Shown one piece after another: positions 9,219 through 18,958 of a stretch of 64,000 nt of DNA. Under the pieces are notes generated by a model. That model worked only from the letters and a program-made list of their open reading frames with translations. It ran no database searches and was not told the DNA's origin. The DNA comes from Saprospiraceae bacterium (GTDB lineage Bacteria > Bacteroidota > Bacteroidia > Chitinophagales > Saprospiraceae): NCBI GenBank assembly GCA_016717145.1, contig JADKGD010000071.1, positions 220,148 through 284,147 of the forward strand. The letters run 5' to 3'. Numbering within the stretch: position 1 is the first letter of the stretch; each line of letters starts with the position of its first letter. The position numbers and the translations under genes were made by a program.

Positions 9219-11339
9219 ATGTATCCACCCGAATTTCAAAAAGATTTAATTGAAAAATCTAAACAATTTCTGCTTGTTCCAGCTACTATTAATGATTTGA
9301 AAGGCTTAAGGGAATTACTGATTTTTCATGAATATAAATATTATATTGAGGACGATCCCTTGATATCAGATTTCGAGTACGACTTATTGTACAAACAATT
9401 GGTCAATATTGAAGAGAAACATCCTGAACTTATTACCATTGATTCGCCAACACAAAGAGTTAGTGTTGACTTGAGTAGAGATGCTACTTCAGTGCAGCAT
9501 ACCGTACCTATGCTTTCCCTAGATAATTCTTACAATGAAGACGATCTTAATAGTTTTGATGCATCTGTAAAAAAATTATGCGGGCTACCAGCTGATACAA
9601 ATATTGAATATTGTGTAGAACCAAAATTTGACGGGGGAAGTATCGCTCTACTGTATGAAAATGACATTTTGGTGAGGGCTGCAACAAGGGGTAATGGTGT
9701 GTATGGCGAAGAAATGACTCCCAACGCCAAATCCATGCCAAGCATTCCATTGAAAGCACTGTTTTCATCAAAAGGAATTGTGAAAGTAGAGTTGCGCGGA
9801 GAAGCTCTGATTCGAAAAGACCGATTTGAAAAAATGAATAAGGAGCGGGAAAAAGAAGGTCTTCCTTTATTTGCGAATCCCAGAAATGCAGCCACAGGTG
9901 GCCTTAGAACTAAAGATGCCAATGAAACCCGAAAACGTGGACTTGAAGCATTTATTTATCAGATTGCATATGCTGAAGATATCATTGGAGAGTCTATATT
10001 ACCTAAGCTTAAAACCCATTTTTCCGGAATTGAACTATTGGGTAGTTTAGGTTTTAAAATCCCACATGAAGAAAAAAAAGTTTGCAAAAACATCACTGAA
10101 GTACATAATTTTGTCCAATTATGGGCGATAAAAAGAGATGACTTCGGATACGAAATAGACGGCATGGTCATTAAAGTGAATAACCTGGCCATTCAGGAAA
10201 GATGTGGATTTACGGCACACCATCCCAGATGGGCTATGGCTTTTAAATTTAAGGCAAAACAAGCTACAAGTACGTTGCTTGCTATCGAATATCAGGTTGG
10301 AAAAATCGGTTCAATAACACCGGTAGCAAAAATAAAACCGGTACACCTTGCAGGAGTAACTGTATCTTCAATTTCATTGCATAATGAAGACTTTATTCGT
10401 GGGAAAGATCTTAGAATAGGAGATAGCATACTTGTTGAACGTGCTGGCGACGTCATTCCTTATATTGTAAAATCTTTTCCTGAATTGCGGTCCGGTAAAG
10501 AAGAAATCATTCACTTTCCTCAGCTTTGTCCGATAAATTCAACTTCGACACCTATAATGCTAATTAAGGAAGAAGGCGAATCAGCATGGCGTTGTCCAAC
10601 TTGTGTATGTGGAATGCAAGATTTGCAAAAAATGATTTTTCATGTTTCCAAAGATGCTATGGATATTGATGGTTTTGGTAAGTCATATGTGGAACGATTT
10701 TTTGAAAACGGCTGGCTAAAAGATATGAGTGACTTGTACAATCTTAACTATAAAGATATAGAAAAGCTGGAAGGCTTTGGTCAACGCTCAGCAGACAAAC
10801 TTAGAGAATCTGTTGAACAAGCCAAAAGAAATCCAATACAAAGACTTTTATATGCCCTGTGTATCCATCATTTTGGTAAGAAGGCTTCAAAGTTAGTAGC
10901 CGAACGAATTAATCACGTGCTTGATCTTAAAGACTGGAAACTGGAGCAATATCTTGAGATTAAAGATATTGGTCCGGTTGTTGCCGAAAATGTCATGGCT
11001 TGGTTTTCTAATGAAAGCAATATCAAAATGCTTCAAAGAATGGAAATATACGGCGTTAATCTCACTCAGACAGAAGAAGACAAACCACTCCTGATATCTG
11101 AAGATGGCATTCTATATGGTAAAACAATCTTATTTACGGGTACGCTTATGGCAATGGGTCGAAAAGAAGCAGAGGAGTTAGCTTCAAAACATGGTGCAAA
11201 AAATATTTCTGCAGTAAGTTCAAATCTAAATATTCTTGTTGTTGGCGAAAACGCGGGCTCCAAATTGAAAAAAGCCCAAAGCTTAGGTACCGTGCAGATC
11301 TTGACAGAAGATGAATTTGTAAGTATGATTAATGGATAA
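9219..11339 (+). CDS. ligA: NAD-dependent DNA ligase LigA
   Basis: Seals nicks during replication and repair, using NAD+. The 706-residue protein has the full domain order: Ia domain with YYIEDDPLISDFEYD (NMN binding), adenylation domain with catalytic Lys136 in EPKFDGGS, OB fold, zinc-finger region, HhH repeats (about 500-600) and a C-terminal BRCT domain (GKTILFTGTLMAMGRKEAEELA). The zinc finger is unusual. The first pair reads CPIN instead of CPxC, so the second ligand is Asn, while the second half RCPTCVCGMQ has one extra Cys. The reading frame around it is clean. Single gene, no evident operon partner. Confidence 0.97.
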   Translation: MYPPEFQKDLIEKSKQFLLVPATINDLKGLRELLIFHEYKYYIEDDPLISDFEYDLLYKQLVNIEEKHPELITIDSPTQRVSVDLSRDATSVQHTVPMLSLDNSYNEDDLNSFDASVKKLCGLPADTNIEYCVEPKFDGGSIALLYENDILVRAATRGNGVYGEEMTPNAKSMPSIPLKALFSSKGIVKVELRGEALIRKDRFEKMNKEREKEGLPLFANPRNAATGGLRTKDANETRKRGLEAFIYQIAYAEDIIGESILPKLKTHFSGIELLGSLGFKIPHEEKKVCKNITEVHNFVQLWAIKRDDFGYEIDGMVIKVNNLAIQERCGFTAHHPRWAMAFKFKAKQATSTLLAIEYQVGKIGSITPVAKIKPVHLAGVTVSSISLHNEDFIRGKDLRIGDSILVERAGDVIPYIVKSFPELRSGKEEIIHFPQLCPINSTSTPIMLIKEEGESAWRCPTCVCGMQDLQKMIFHVSKDAMDIDGFGKSYVERFFENGWLKDMSDLYNLNYKDIEKLEGFGQRSADKLRESVEQAKRNPIQRLLYALCIHHFGKKASKLVAERINHVLDLKDWKLEQYLEIKDIGPVVAENVMAWFSNESNIKMLQRMEIYGVNLTQTEEDKPLLISEDGILYGKTILFTGTLMAMGRKEAEELASKHGAKNISAVSSNLNILVVGENAGSKLKKAQSLGTVQILTEDEFVSMING

Positions 11340-11430
11340 TATCAACTACAATGTATTAGATTAAATATGTTTATAGTAGTATAATATCTTGGCATTATGA
11401 TTCTTTAATTTAAAGGAATACCTCTTTTTG

Positions 11431-11454
11431 TTAATTGTCAAATTTGACAATTAA
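11431..11454. repeat. 24-bp perfect palindrome upstream of the AIM24 gene
   Basis: Two 12-base arms with no spacer; the core is TTGTCAAATTTGACAA. It lies 20 bases upstream of the -33 box of the promoter at 11475-11504, a good place for a dimeric regulator, but it could also act as a weak terminator for ligA. No T-tract follows. Confidence 0.5.
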
Positions 11455-11474
11455 TATTATATGCCCTAAATACA

Positions 11475-11504
11475 TTGATGAAAATACAAAATACCGTAGA
11501 TTTG
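11475..11504 (+). promoter_or_regulatory. Promoter of the AIM24 gene
   Basis: TTG at 11475-11477, a 19-base gap, then TAGATTTG at 11497-11504 (TAnnTTTG), 23 bases before the ATG. Confidence 0.55.
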
Positions 11505-11527
11505 ACTTTAAATAAGATTAATTAAAT

Positions 11528-12316
11528 ATGCAAAACACACATGATATAGATTTTAAAATCTATGGAGAAGAAATGCAATATGTAGAAATAGAACTTGATC
11601 AAAATGAGACTGTCATTGCAGAACCAGGATCTATGATGATGATGGATGAAGATATCGAAATGAGGACCATATTCGGTGATGGAAGTGAACAAGATCAGGG
11701 CTTTTTAGGAAAATTGATGGGAGCAGGTAAAAGGCTTCTCACAGGTGAAAAATTATTTATGACAGCCTTCACTCATGTTGGTTCCGGAAAAGCTCAGGTT
11801 TCTTTTGCAGCACCATACCCAGGCAAGATAGTTGCCATTGATTTATGTGATTATGATGGAAAAATAATTTGTCAAAAAGACGCTTTCCTGTGTGCGGCTC
11901 AGGGGACATCAGTAGGAATTGAGTTTTCAAAAAAATTGGGCCGAGGCTTTTTTGGGGGAGAAGGATTTATTATGCAAAAACTCGAAGGAGATGGATTGGC
12001 ATTTATGCATGCGGGTGGATATATCACTGAAAAAGTGCTTAAAACTGGTGAACATCTTAGAGTCGACACAGGTTGTCTTGTTGGTTTTACCCAAACAATA
12101 GATTATGATATTGTCTTTGTAAAAGGAATTAAAAACATCGTTTTCGGCGGGGAAGGCCTATTCTTTGCTAGTTTGATTGGGCCTGGAAAAGTATGGATCC
12201 AGTCTTTGCCGTTTAGTAGGATGGCTGACAGGATTATGGCAAGTGCTGGAAATTATGGTAAAAAAGATGAAGGAAGTGTCTTGGGCGGATTGGGAAATCT
12301 TCTGGATGGTGATTGA
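11528..12316 (+). CDS. TIGR00266/AIM24 family protein
   Basis: A 262-residue protein of the AIM24 (TIGR00266) family, a beta-rich fold with no known enzymatic activity in bacteria. The N-terminus (YVEIELDQNETVIAEPGSMM) and the glycine-rich middle (GRGFFGGEGFIMQKLEGDG) are typical, as is the closing LFFASLIGPGKVWIQSLPFS. No signal peptide is present. In yeast the namesake acts in mitochondrial inner-membrane organisation; no role can be transferred. It has its own promoter with a palindrome just upstream. Confidence 0.87.
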   Translation: MQNTHDIDFKIYGEEMQYVEIELDQNETVIAEPGSMMMMDEDIEMRTIFGDGSEQDQGFLGKLMGAGKRLLTGEKLFMTAFTHVGSGKAQVSFAAPYPGKIVAIDLCDYDGKIICQKDAFLCAAQGTSVGIEFSKKLGRGFFGGEGFIMQKLEGDGLAFMHAGGYITEKVLKTGEHLRVDTGCLVGFTQTIDYDIVFVKGIKNIVFGGEGLFFASLIGPGKVWIQSLPFSRMADRIMASAGNYGKKDEGSVLGGLGNLLDGD

Positions 12317-12498
12317 TACTACACAATTGTTTTATAACAAGATTTACTTCACATCATATATTTTTGAATGTATCGATTTTGAAATCAATATTGTACCTGT
12401 TTTTTGAGATATTCAAAACTAATACATATCTTTTGCCCCAAATTCAAAATGTATATTTACGTTTGCCTAATATTTTAACACTAATAATAACAATTAAA

Positions 12499-15400
12499 AT
12501 GCATCTTAACAAAATTTTCATTTCCACATTAATATTGATAATTTGTTTTAGTTGTAAAAAAGAAGAAAATTCTAAAATAAACAGACCAATTGAACATTGG
12601 GTTTTCAGGTCAGTATTGGATTTAAATCCCCGCATGATAACTTTGGCACTTAGTAAGGATATTTGGGCTTCTTATCATGCTGAAACAGGTTCGCTTTACA
12701 AAGCATGGAAAGGTAGCGTTTACTTTGATGGTGCAGTATACACAACTGCTCATGGTCCACAACCTATTAGTATTGGAAATAGCTATGTAGAAAATAAATA
12801 TAAAAACCCATGGTATGTATTGGGTTCAGGAGGTGATACATTACAAACCAAATTTAATTATAAAGGACATCGATTTGTTAATGGACAGGTAGAATTAATG
12901 TACCAACTAACAGGTGAAAAACTACCGAAACCTATATATATTTATGAGTTTGTAGACGCTTCTTTATCTGAATCGGGACAACCAATTCTGGAAAGGAGTT
13001 TTACAACTCAAAATGTAGCAGAAAATTTTTCAGTTCACCTTGCTTTCAATTTGAGTTCGATCGTAGATAAAAATAGCATTAAAACGGATGCTAAATTAAC
13101 CATAAAAAAACAGGAAGAAGTTAAACTGGATGACGTTACTACAGTAAATATTGATGGAGATCTCTCATTAAACAGCAACGTAAAAAATTTCTTTAATACT
13201 ACATTCCTACAAACACCTACGATCGCAAATAAAAATGTGGCTGGTGGTGAATCCGAAGATGAAGGAAAAGAAAATGCCGGTGGACTACCTGAAGGACTTA
13301 AACTGATAGCAAAAAGTGATTGCAAAACCTGTCATAATAAAAATCTTCAAACCATTGGACCTTCGTATACTGCAATAGCAAAAAAATATTTGAATTCTCC
13401 CTCAAACATCACTATGCTCTCTAATAAAATCAAGTCCGGAGGTTCTGGAGTATGGGGCGAACAACAGATGACACCCCATCCCGATTTGGCAGATGAAGAT
13501 ATGCAGGCCATGGTCGGATATATTATGTCTCTTGATAATGACGCAGAAAGTCAAGAGCCTTCTCCAAGCGAAACAAATACATTAAAAATGGTTGCTTCGT
13601 CAGGGCTTAAAGAGGAAGATATGCTTCCAGGTAGTGTTGTAAAAATGTATTCCATTCCACCTAATATACAAAAGATGCCATCTATAAAAGCTGGACAAAA
13701 ACCAAAATATGCTGGTATTCTTACAAATTTTGACAACTTGTCTAGTAGAGATTTTAAAGACATGAAAGAAAATTTTATGCTTACTGCTACCGGCCACCTT
13801 AAAATAGATACAGCTGGAACTTATACATTTCATATATGGAGTGATGATGGGGCCATCGTTTATGTAGGTGATAAAAAAGTACTGGACAATGATGGGGCCC
13901 ACGGAACAGAGTTCAAGGAAGTTAGTATCCGGATGACAAAAGGATATTTTCCATTTAAAATTGAATATTTCCAAGGTAGTGGAGGTGCCTTTTTATCCTA
14001 CAATTGGAAGAAACCAGGCGATAAAGACTTTGAAGTCATACCCGCATTTAGTATTTATCACAACAAAATCGAGCAGGAAGACCTCAGAGATTATAAACTT
14101 CCTATGAGTAGCGTTTCAAAGGTGCCGGGAGACCAATATCCGCTTGTTGATGTTCACCCCTCATTTGATCTGAGCCAAGCCAGACCAAACGGATTTAAGC
14201 CGAAAGTAGGTGGAATGGACTTTAAATCTGATGGTCGACTTGTAGTCAGCACTTGGGATGCTGCGGGTTCAGTTTATATTTTGAATAATGTAGAAACCGG
14301 CGACACAACAAAAATGACCGCTAAGAGAATCGCTTTTGGTTTGGCTGAACCTCTCGGTGTTAAAATTGTAAATGACACGATTTATGTCATGCAAAAACAT
14401 GAAATGACCCGGCTTATTGACAATAATGGCGATGATATCATAGATGAATACCAAACACTTTGCGATGATTGGGGTGTCTCGGCCAATTTCCATGAATTTG
14501 GCTTCGGTCTCGTTTATAAAGATGGATACTTTTACGCTACCCTTGCTACAGCAATCAATCCCGGAGGAGCAAGCACACAGCCTCAAATTCCGGATCGTGG
14601 AAAGGTGGTAAAAGTAAATAAAAATACGGGCGAAACGACATTTGTATCGTCAGGACTAAGAACACCTAATGGCATCGGAATAGGATATAAAGGCGAAATC
14701 TATGTTGCTGATAACCAGGGAGACTGGCTACCATCCTCCAAAATCGTTCATATTCGGGACGGAGCATGGTTTGGCTCTCATTCAGTAGATCCGGAAGGAA
14801 CCAAAGATAAAAAAGAAGATTTACCTGTAGTCTGGCTTCCTCAAGATGAAATCGGCAATTCTCCTAGCACACCTTTGGCAATTGCTTTAGGACCGTATAA
14901 AGGACAAATGATTCATGGAGAAGTCACACATGGTGGGGTCAAACGGGTATTTGTAGAAGAGATTAACGGTCAGTTTCAGGGATGTGTTTTTAGGTTCATT
15001 CAGGGTTTGGAGGCCGGGATAAATCGTATGGTTTGGGGTCCGGATGGTGCATTATACGTCGGAGGCATTGGCAATCCCGGCAACTGGGGACAATCCAATA
15101 AATTGCATTATGGCCTTCAACGATTAGCATTCAATAATAAATCAACTTTCGAAATGTTGGCTGTACGGGCAAAAAGCAATGGGATGGAAATTGAGTTTAC
15201 AGAGCCCATAAATGATCTTGATGGTTGGAATATAAACAATTATGAAGTTTTACAATGGTACTACAAACCAACAATTGACTATGGTGGACCAAAATTGGAA
15301 GAACAAAAAATGGTCATTAAGTCTGTTACTTTATCAGATGACAAGAAAAAAGTTTTTTTAGAAATCAATGGTATTAAGGACAATCATATGATTTATATTC

Positions 15401-16191
15401 ATTTGAAAAAACACTTCATTAGTGAAGCCGGGAGCTCCATTTGGTCAACAGAGGCATGGTATACGATGAATCAGGTCCCCAAAAACAATATGGGTATAGT
15501 CATAAAGGGACCTTTTGTCTTTGAAAATAACAAATTAACACCACCAGAAATAAAAGCCGGATGGCAATTGCTTTTTGATGGTAAGTCGACAAAAGGATGG
15601 CGAAATTTCAAAAAACAAACGATTGGTAAAAGTTGGGTTATACAGGATGAAGCCATACATCTTGACGCCAAACCAAATAAGGATGGTCACTGGCAAGCTG
15701 CGGATGGTGGAGACATCATTACAGAAAAACCATATGAGAATTATGAGTTCTCAGTAGATTGGAGAATTGGTACCTGTGGCAATAGCGGTATTATTTTTAA
15801 TGTTGTCGAAGCTGATAAATACGATTATGTTTGGCAGACGGGTCCTGAAATGCAAGTATTGGATAATACCTGCCACCCTGATAGCAAGTATGTTAAGCAT
15901 CGTGCAGGTGATTTATATGATATGATAGCCTGCAAACACCCTACAGTAAAACCAGCCGGGGAGTGGAACGAAGCTCGTATCAGAAACCTGAATGGTAAAC
16001 TGGATTTCTGGCTTAATGGATATAATGTTGTATCTTTTACGATGCATGACGATACATGGAAAAAAATGGTTGCAAATAGTAAATTTAAGGATATGCCTGA
16101 TTTTGGACTGGCAACCGGTGGGCACATTTCCTTGCAGGATCATGGTGATAAAGTGTGGTATAGAAACATTAAAATCAAACAACTTCATTGA
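12499..16191 (+). CDS. Multidomain lipoprotein: cytochrome c, PA14, sorbosone dehydrogenase-like and DUF1080 domains
   Basis: A 1230-residue surface or periplasmic protein. The start at 12499 gives a lipoprotein signal (ILIICFSCKKEE, Cys19); the longer open frame upstream lacks one. Order of parts: an N-terminal beta domain (about 30-250) resembling those fused to planctomycete-type cytochromes; a cytochrome c domain with CKTCH near residue 275 and a later MTPHPDL; a PA14-like carbohydrate-binding domain (about 400-520, WSDDGAIVYVGDK); a beta-propeller of the glucose/sorbosone dehydrogenase type (about 550-880); a linker beta domain; and a C-terminal DUF1080/3-keto-disaccharide hydrolase domain (about 1015-1230, LLFDGKSTKGWRNF). 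A sugar oxidised by the propeller, with electrons passed to the haem and the 3-keto glycoside cleaved by DUF1080, is a reasonable inference. An MFS permease follows. Confidence 0.85.
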   Translation: MHLNKIFISTLILIICFSCKKEENSKINRPIEHWVFRSVLDLNPRMITLALSKDIWASYHAETGSLYKAWKGSVYFDGAVYTTAHGPQPISIGNSYVENKYKNPWYVLGSGGDTLQTKFNYKGHRFVNGQVELMYQLTGEKLPKPIYIYEFVDASLSESGQPILERSFTTQNVAENFSVHLAFNLSSIVDKNSIKTDAKLTIKKQEEVKLDDVTTVNIDGDLSLNSNVKNFFNTTFLQTPTIANKNVAGGESEDEGKENAGGLPEGLKLIAKSDCKTCHNKNLQTIGPSYTAIAKKYLNSPSNITMLSNKIKSGGSGVWGEQQMTPHPDLADEDMQAMVGYIMSLDNDAESQEPSPSETNTLKMVASSGLKEEDMLPGSVVKMYSIPPNIQKMPSIKAGQKPKYAGILTNFDNLSSRDFKDMKENFMLTATGHLKIDTAGTYTFHIWSDDGAIVYVGDKKVLDNDGAHGTEFKEVSIRMTKGYFPFKIEYFQGSGGAFLSYNWKKPGDKDFEVIPAFSIYHNKIEQEDLRDYKLPMSSVSKVPGDQYPLVDVHPSFDLSQARPNGFKPKVGGMDFKSDGRLVVSTWDAAGSVYILNNVETGDTTKMTAKRIAFGLAEPLGVKIVNDTIYVMQKHEMTRLIDNNGDDIIDEYQTLCDDWGVSANFHEFGFGLVYKDGYFYATLATAINPGGASTQPQIPDRGKVVKVNKNTGETTFVSSGLRTPNGIGIGYKGEIYVADNQGDWLPSSKIVHIRDGAWFGSHSVDPEGTKDKKEDLPVVWLPQDEIGNSPSTPLAIALGPYKGQMIHGEVTHGGVKRVFVEEINGQFQGCVFRFIQGLEAGINRMVWGPDGALYVGGIGNPGNWGQSNKLHYGLQRLAFNNKSTFEMLAVRAKSNGMEIEFTEPINDLDGWNINNYEVLQWYYKPTIDYGGPKLEEQKMVIKSVTLSDDKKKVFLEINGIKDNHMIYIHLKKHFISEAGSSIWSTEAWYTMNQVPKNNMGIVIKGPFVFENNKLTPPEIKAGWQLLFDGKSTKGWRNFKKQTIGKSWVIQDEAIHLDAKPNKDGHWQAADGGDIITEKPYENYEFSVDWRIGTCGNSGIIFNVVEADKYDYVWQTGPEMQVLDNTCHPDSKYVKHRAGDLYDMIACKHPTVKPAGEWNEARIRNLNGKLDFWLNGYNVVSFTMHDDTWKKMVANSKFKDMPDFGLATGGHISLQDHGDKVWYRNIKIKQLH

Positions 16192-16244
16192 CCTGAAATT
16201 AAAATTAATTAGTTAATCAATTTATTAAACTTACCTAAATCATC

Positions 16245-17462
16245 ATGGAACAAATAAACAGAAATCGCCTTTTTATTGCCAGCTGTTTTGCATTAATTAC
16301 CACGGCTTTTGCTTTTGCAATCAGAGCGGGCATTATGAATGATTTGGTAAAAGATTTTAAATTGACAGATACTCAGCTTGGCTGGATAAGCTTTATGGGC
16401 GCCTTTGGTTTTCCTATAGCCACTTTAGTTGGCGGTCCGTTATATAATTCTCTCGGCCCAAAAAGATTAGGTAATATAGCTTTATTGTGTCATTTTCTTG
16501 GCATCACTTTTTCAATTTTGTCCCAAAGTTTTTGGCCCCTGTTTTTTAGTACATTTTTTGTAAGCTTTGGGAATGGTATGGTTGAGGCTGCTTATAACCC
16601 GCTCATCTCTTCCATGTATTCTGACAATAAAGCTACGATGCTTAATAAATTTCATGTTTGGTTTCCAGGAGGTATTGCAATTGGTTCTATAATAGCATTA
16701 TTTCTAACCAATCTCGGAGGTACCTGGCAAATGAAAATCGCGGTAATGTACATACCAATGATCGTTTATGCATATTTGTTTTATGGTCAAACATTTCCAA
16801 AAACGCAAAATGAATTGGGTGAAGCCTCTACAAAATCAAATATTCAAGCCATTTTATCCTCTCCTTTATATTGGTTTATGTTGGTTTGTATGGCCCTCAC
16901 AGCAACTACAGAGTTAGGAACACAGAGTTGGGTAGAAAGAATACTTGGAAACAGCGGGGCACAGCCATTGGTTGTGTTGTTTTTGGTTACAGGCCTTATG
17001 GCAATAGGAAGATACTTTGCCGGTCATGTCATTCATAGATTAAATATAACCGGAGTATTGTTTATTTCAGCTATAATAGCCTGTATTTCCATCGGCCTTA
17101 TGAGTAGTGCTTCAGGGGGAATAGTTTACCTTTATGCCGTTCTGTTTGCCTTAGGTGTTTGCTATTTCTGGCCCAATATGATATCATTTATAGCAGTTTA
17201 CCAACCAAAAACCGGTGCTCTGGGAATGTCTCTGATCGGCGGTGTTGGTATGGTTGGGCTCGCCATATTTCAACCTATCATAGGCGGCTGGCTTGATGTT
17301 GAACGCGCTAAAGCATTAGCAAACAATATTCCAGCTGAGGCCGCTGAGCTGGCTGCAGGTCAGGCTACCCTGGATAATATCGCCATATTTCCTGCCATTT
17401 TAATAGTTGCTTTCGGTATATTATTTTTCTATAGAAAAAAACTGGAATCATATAAACTATAA
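16245..17462 (+). CDS. MFS transporter, probably for a sugar or sugar derivative
   Basis: A 405-residue inner-membrane protein with about 12 hydrophobic segments and MFS features: LGWISFMGAFGFPIATLVGG followed by LGPKRLGN between helices 2 and 3, and GRYFAGHVIHRLN in the equivalent C-terminal-half loop. It lies 53 bases after the multidomain lipoprotein, so uptake of the carbohydrate product that protein releases is the contextual inference. The substrate cannot be read from sequence. Confidence 0.85.
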   Translation: MEQINRNRLFIASCFALITTAFAFAIRAGIMNDLVKDFKLTDTQLGWISFMGAFGFPIATLVGGPLYNSLGPKRLGNIALLCHFLGITFSILSQSFWPLFFSTFFVSFGNGMVEAAYNPLISSMYSDNKATMLNKFHVWFPGGIAIGSIIALFLTNLGGTWQMKIAVMYIPMIVYAYLFYGQTFPKTQNELGEASTKSNIQAILSSPLYWFMLVCMALTATTELGTQSWVERILGNSGAQPLVVLFLVTGLMAIGRYFAGHVIHRLNITGVLFISAIIACISIGLMSSASGGIVYLYAVLFALGVCYFWPNMISFIAVYQPKTGALGMSLIGGVGMVGLAIFQPIIGGWLDVERAKALANNIPAEAAELAAGQATLDNIAIFPAILIVAFGILFFYRKKLESYKL

Positions 17463-17469
17463 GTCATTA

Positions 17470-18597
17470 GTGAAAAAATTGAAACCTGGTTTATTGCTTT
17501 GTATTTTAGGAAGTTATCTTGCGATATGGCTAGGATATATTTTACCTCAATCAATAAACATTGCGATAATTGACTATTCAACGATAGGTATTATGCTATC
17601 AATAATGATTTTAAGTTGTGGTTTGGTATTCATTACTGCCCCAGAACTTAAATCCAAAGTTTATTATGTTGTGTTGGGAATAAATATACTTTTGGTGTTA
17701 TTGTTCTTTTTTATACCACAACTACTATTATTGGCTTTGATTAGCTGTTTTCAGGGTCTTCTTATTGGCATTATTTCTAAATCTATTGTACAACGTTCAA
17801 AGGAAATATTGAAAGATTTTTCCTGGATGTTGTTAGGTGTCAGTTTAACTTCTGCAAGTATTTTATTGCCTCTACCAAAAGAGTTAGTAGTTGGTATTGG
17901 ATACATTAACTTAGAAATGGGCCATACTTATATTTATTTTATAGCCTGCATAATAATTCTTTTTATAATGTTTTTTAGAAAAACCCCACCTGATCTGCGT
18001 AAAAAAGAAAACCTAATTGATTACCTCCCTTTTAAAAAAATGTATTATGCCACATTGTTTTTTGTAGGCATGCTTATTACTATTGAGTTGGTGGTATTGA
18101 TCTGGTTGTTGGTTCTTAAAGACGTCAGTCAAGATTTTAAAGCTCAATTAACTTTACCTTTTATTTGTATACTTATCTTTGCTTTAAGAAGAAACGTCCA
18201 TTACGTATTGGTAAAAATATCAAATATTGGTTGGATATTTATCTTAAGTTTATTGCTAACAATAAGCCTGGGCTTATTTTATACTTTCACCTTTACTGTA
18301 TTCTTTATCCTTGGATATACCTTGTCAATAACGTACTTATTGTCTTTGATTACAACATTATTCCAAATTACCCTTCAGTCAAAACAAATTGGTGTGATAC
18401 TATTGGCCATTGCCGCAATTGTTTTTTTAATCGGTCTTTTTGTTCAAAACTATTTTGAATTTGCGTTGTCCATAAATATTCCCATAAGCGTTTTAGCTCT
18501 TTCGTGCAAACAGGCATTGATCAAAGAAATAGCAACAGTAGCCGCTATTCTGGTTATACTTTCCGGAATAATTTTTTTAAAAAGACGCTCGATATAG
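17470..18597 (+). CDS. Polytopic membrane protein of unknown function
   Basis: About 375 residues with around 10-12 hydrophobic helices, few charged residues, and short basic loops (FFRKTPPDLRKKENL, KRRSI at the C-terminus). I chose the GTG at 17470, 7 bases after the MFS stop, giving VKKLKPGLLLCILGSYLAIW; the frame also opens within the MFS gene at 17407. I do not recognise a family; a diverged MFS-like carrier is possible. Tight spacing suggests cotranscription with the permease and the multidomain lipoprotein. Confidence 0.6.
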   Translation: MKKLKPGLLLCILGSYLAIWLGYILPQSINIAIIDYSTIGIMLSIMILSCGLVFITAPELKSKVYYVVLGINILLVLLFFFIPQLLLLALISCFQGLLIGIISKSIVQRSKEILKDFSWMLLGVSLTSASILLPLPKELVVGIGYINLEMGHTYIYFIACIIILFIMFFRKTPPDLRKKENLIDYLPFKKMYYATLFFVGMLITIELVVLIWLLVLKDVSQDFKAQLTLPFICILIFALRRNVHYVLVKISNIGWIFILSLLLTISLGLFYTFTFTVFFILGYTLSITYLLSLITTLFQITLQSKQIGVILLAIAAIVFLIGLFVQNYFEFALSINIPISVLALSCKQALIKEIATVAAILVILSGIIFLKRRSI

Positions 18598-18674
18598 TAA
18601 ATTAACAGAATTCAATAACTGCTTGTCAAATAAAAAAATTACTATTTTTTAGAAAAAAACTTCCGAAATACACA

Positions 18675-18701
18675 TTGGTTTCTTAAAATGTCATACTTTT
18701 G
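18675..18701 (+). promoter_or_regulatory. Promoter of rpsU
   Basis: TTG at 18675-18677, 16-base gap, TACTTTTG at 18694-18701. Close to the phylum consensus, 39 bases before the start codon. Confidence 0.6.
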
Positions 18702-18740
18702 CATTCCTTTAAATAAAATAGGTAAAAATAATATTATTTT

Positions 18741-18935
18741 ATGCTGATAATCCATATCAAAGACGATGAGTCTATCGACAGAGCCCTGAAGAGATACAAA
18801 AGAAAATTTCAGGCAGTAGGTCTTGTAAAAGAGCTTAGAAATAGAAAGCATTTTATCAAACCATCTGTTGTTAGAAGAAATGAAATAATCTCCGCTACTT
18901 ACAGACAGGAGAAATACGGTCACCAAGGAGAATAA
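18741..18935 (+). CDS. rpsU: 30S ribosomal protein S21
   Basis: A 64-residue basic protein beginning MLIIHIKDDESIDRALKRYK, with KPSVVRRNEI in the middle, which is clearly bS21. It sits on the 30S platform near the 16S 3' end. In Flavobacterium ribosomes bS21 helps hide the anti-Shine-Dalgarno tail, and rpsU itself is reported to carry a Shine-Dalgarno in some relatives. Here the 20 bases before the ATG are A/T-rich with no such sequence. Monocistronic: its own promoter, and a hairpin terminator 24 bases after the stop. Confidence 0.95.
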   Translation: MLIIHIKDDESIDRALKRYKRKFQAVGLVKELRNRKHFIKPSVVRRNEIISATYRQEKYGHQGE

Positions 18936-18958
18936 TTCTTTTATACAATAAAAAAATT

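Noticed and set aside
12313..12498. Longer N-terminus for the multidomain lipoprotein
   Set aside because: It would hide the lipoprotein signal that begins at 12499.
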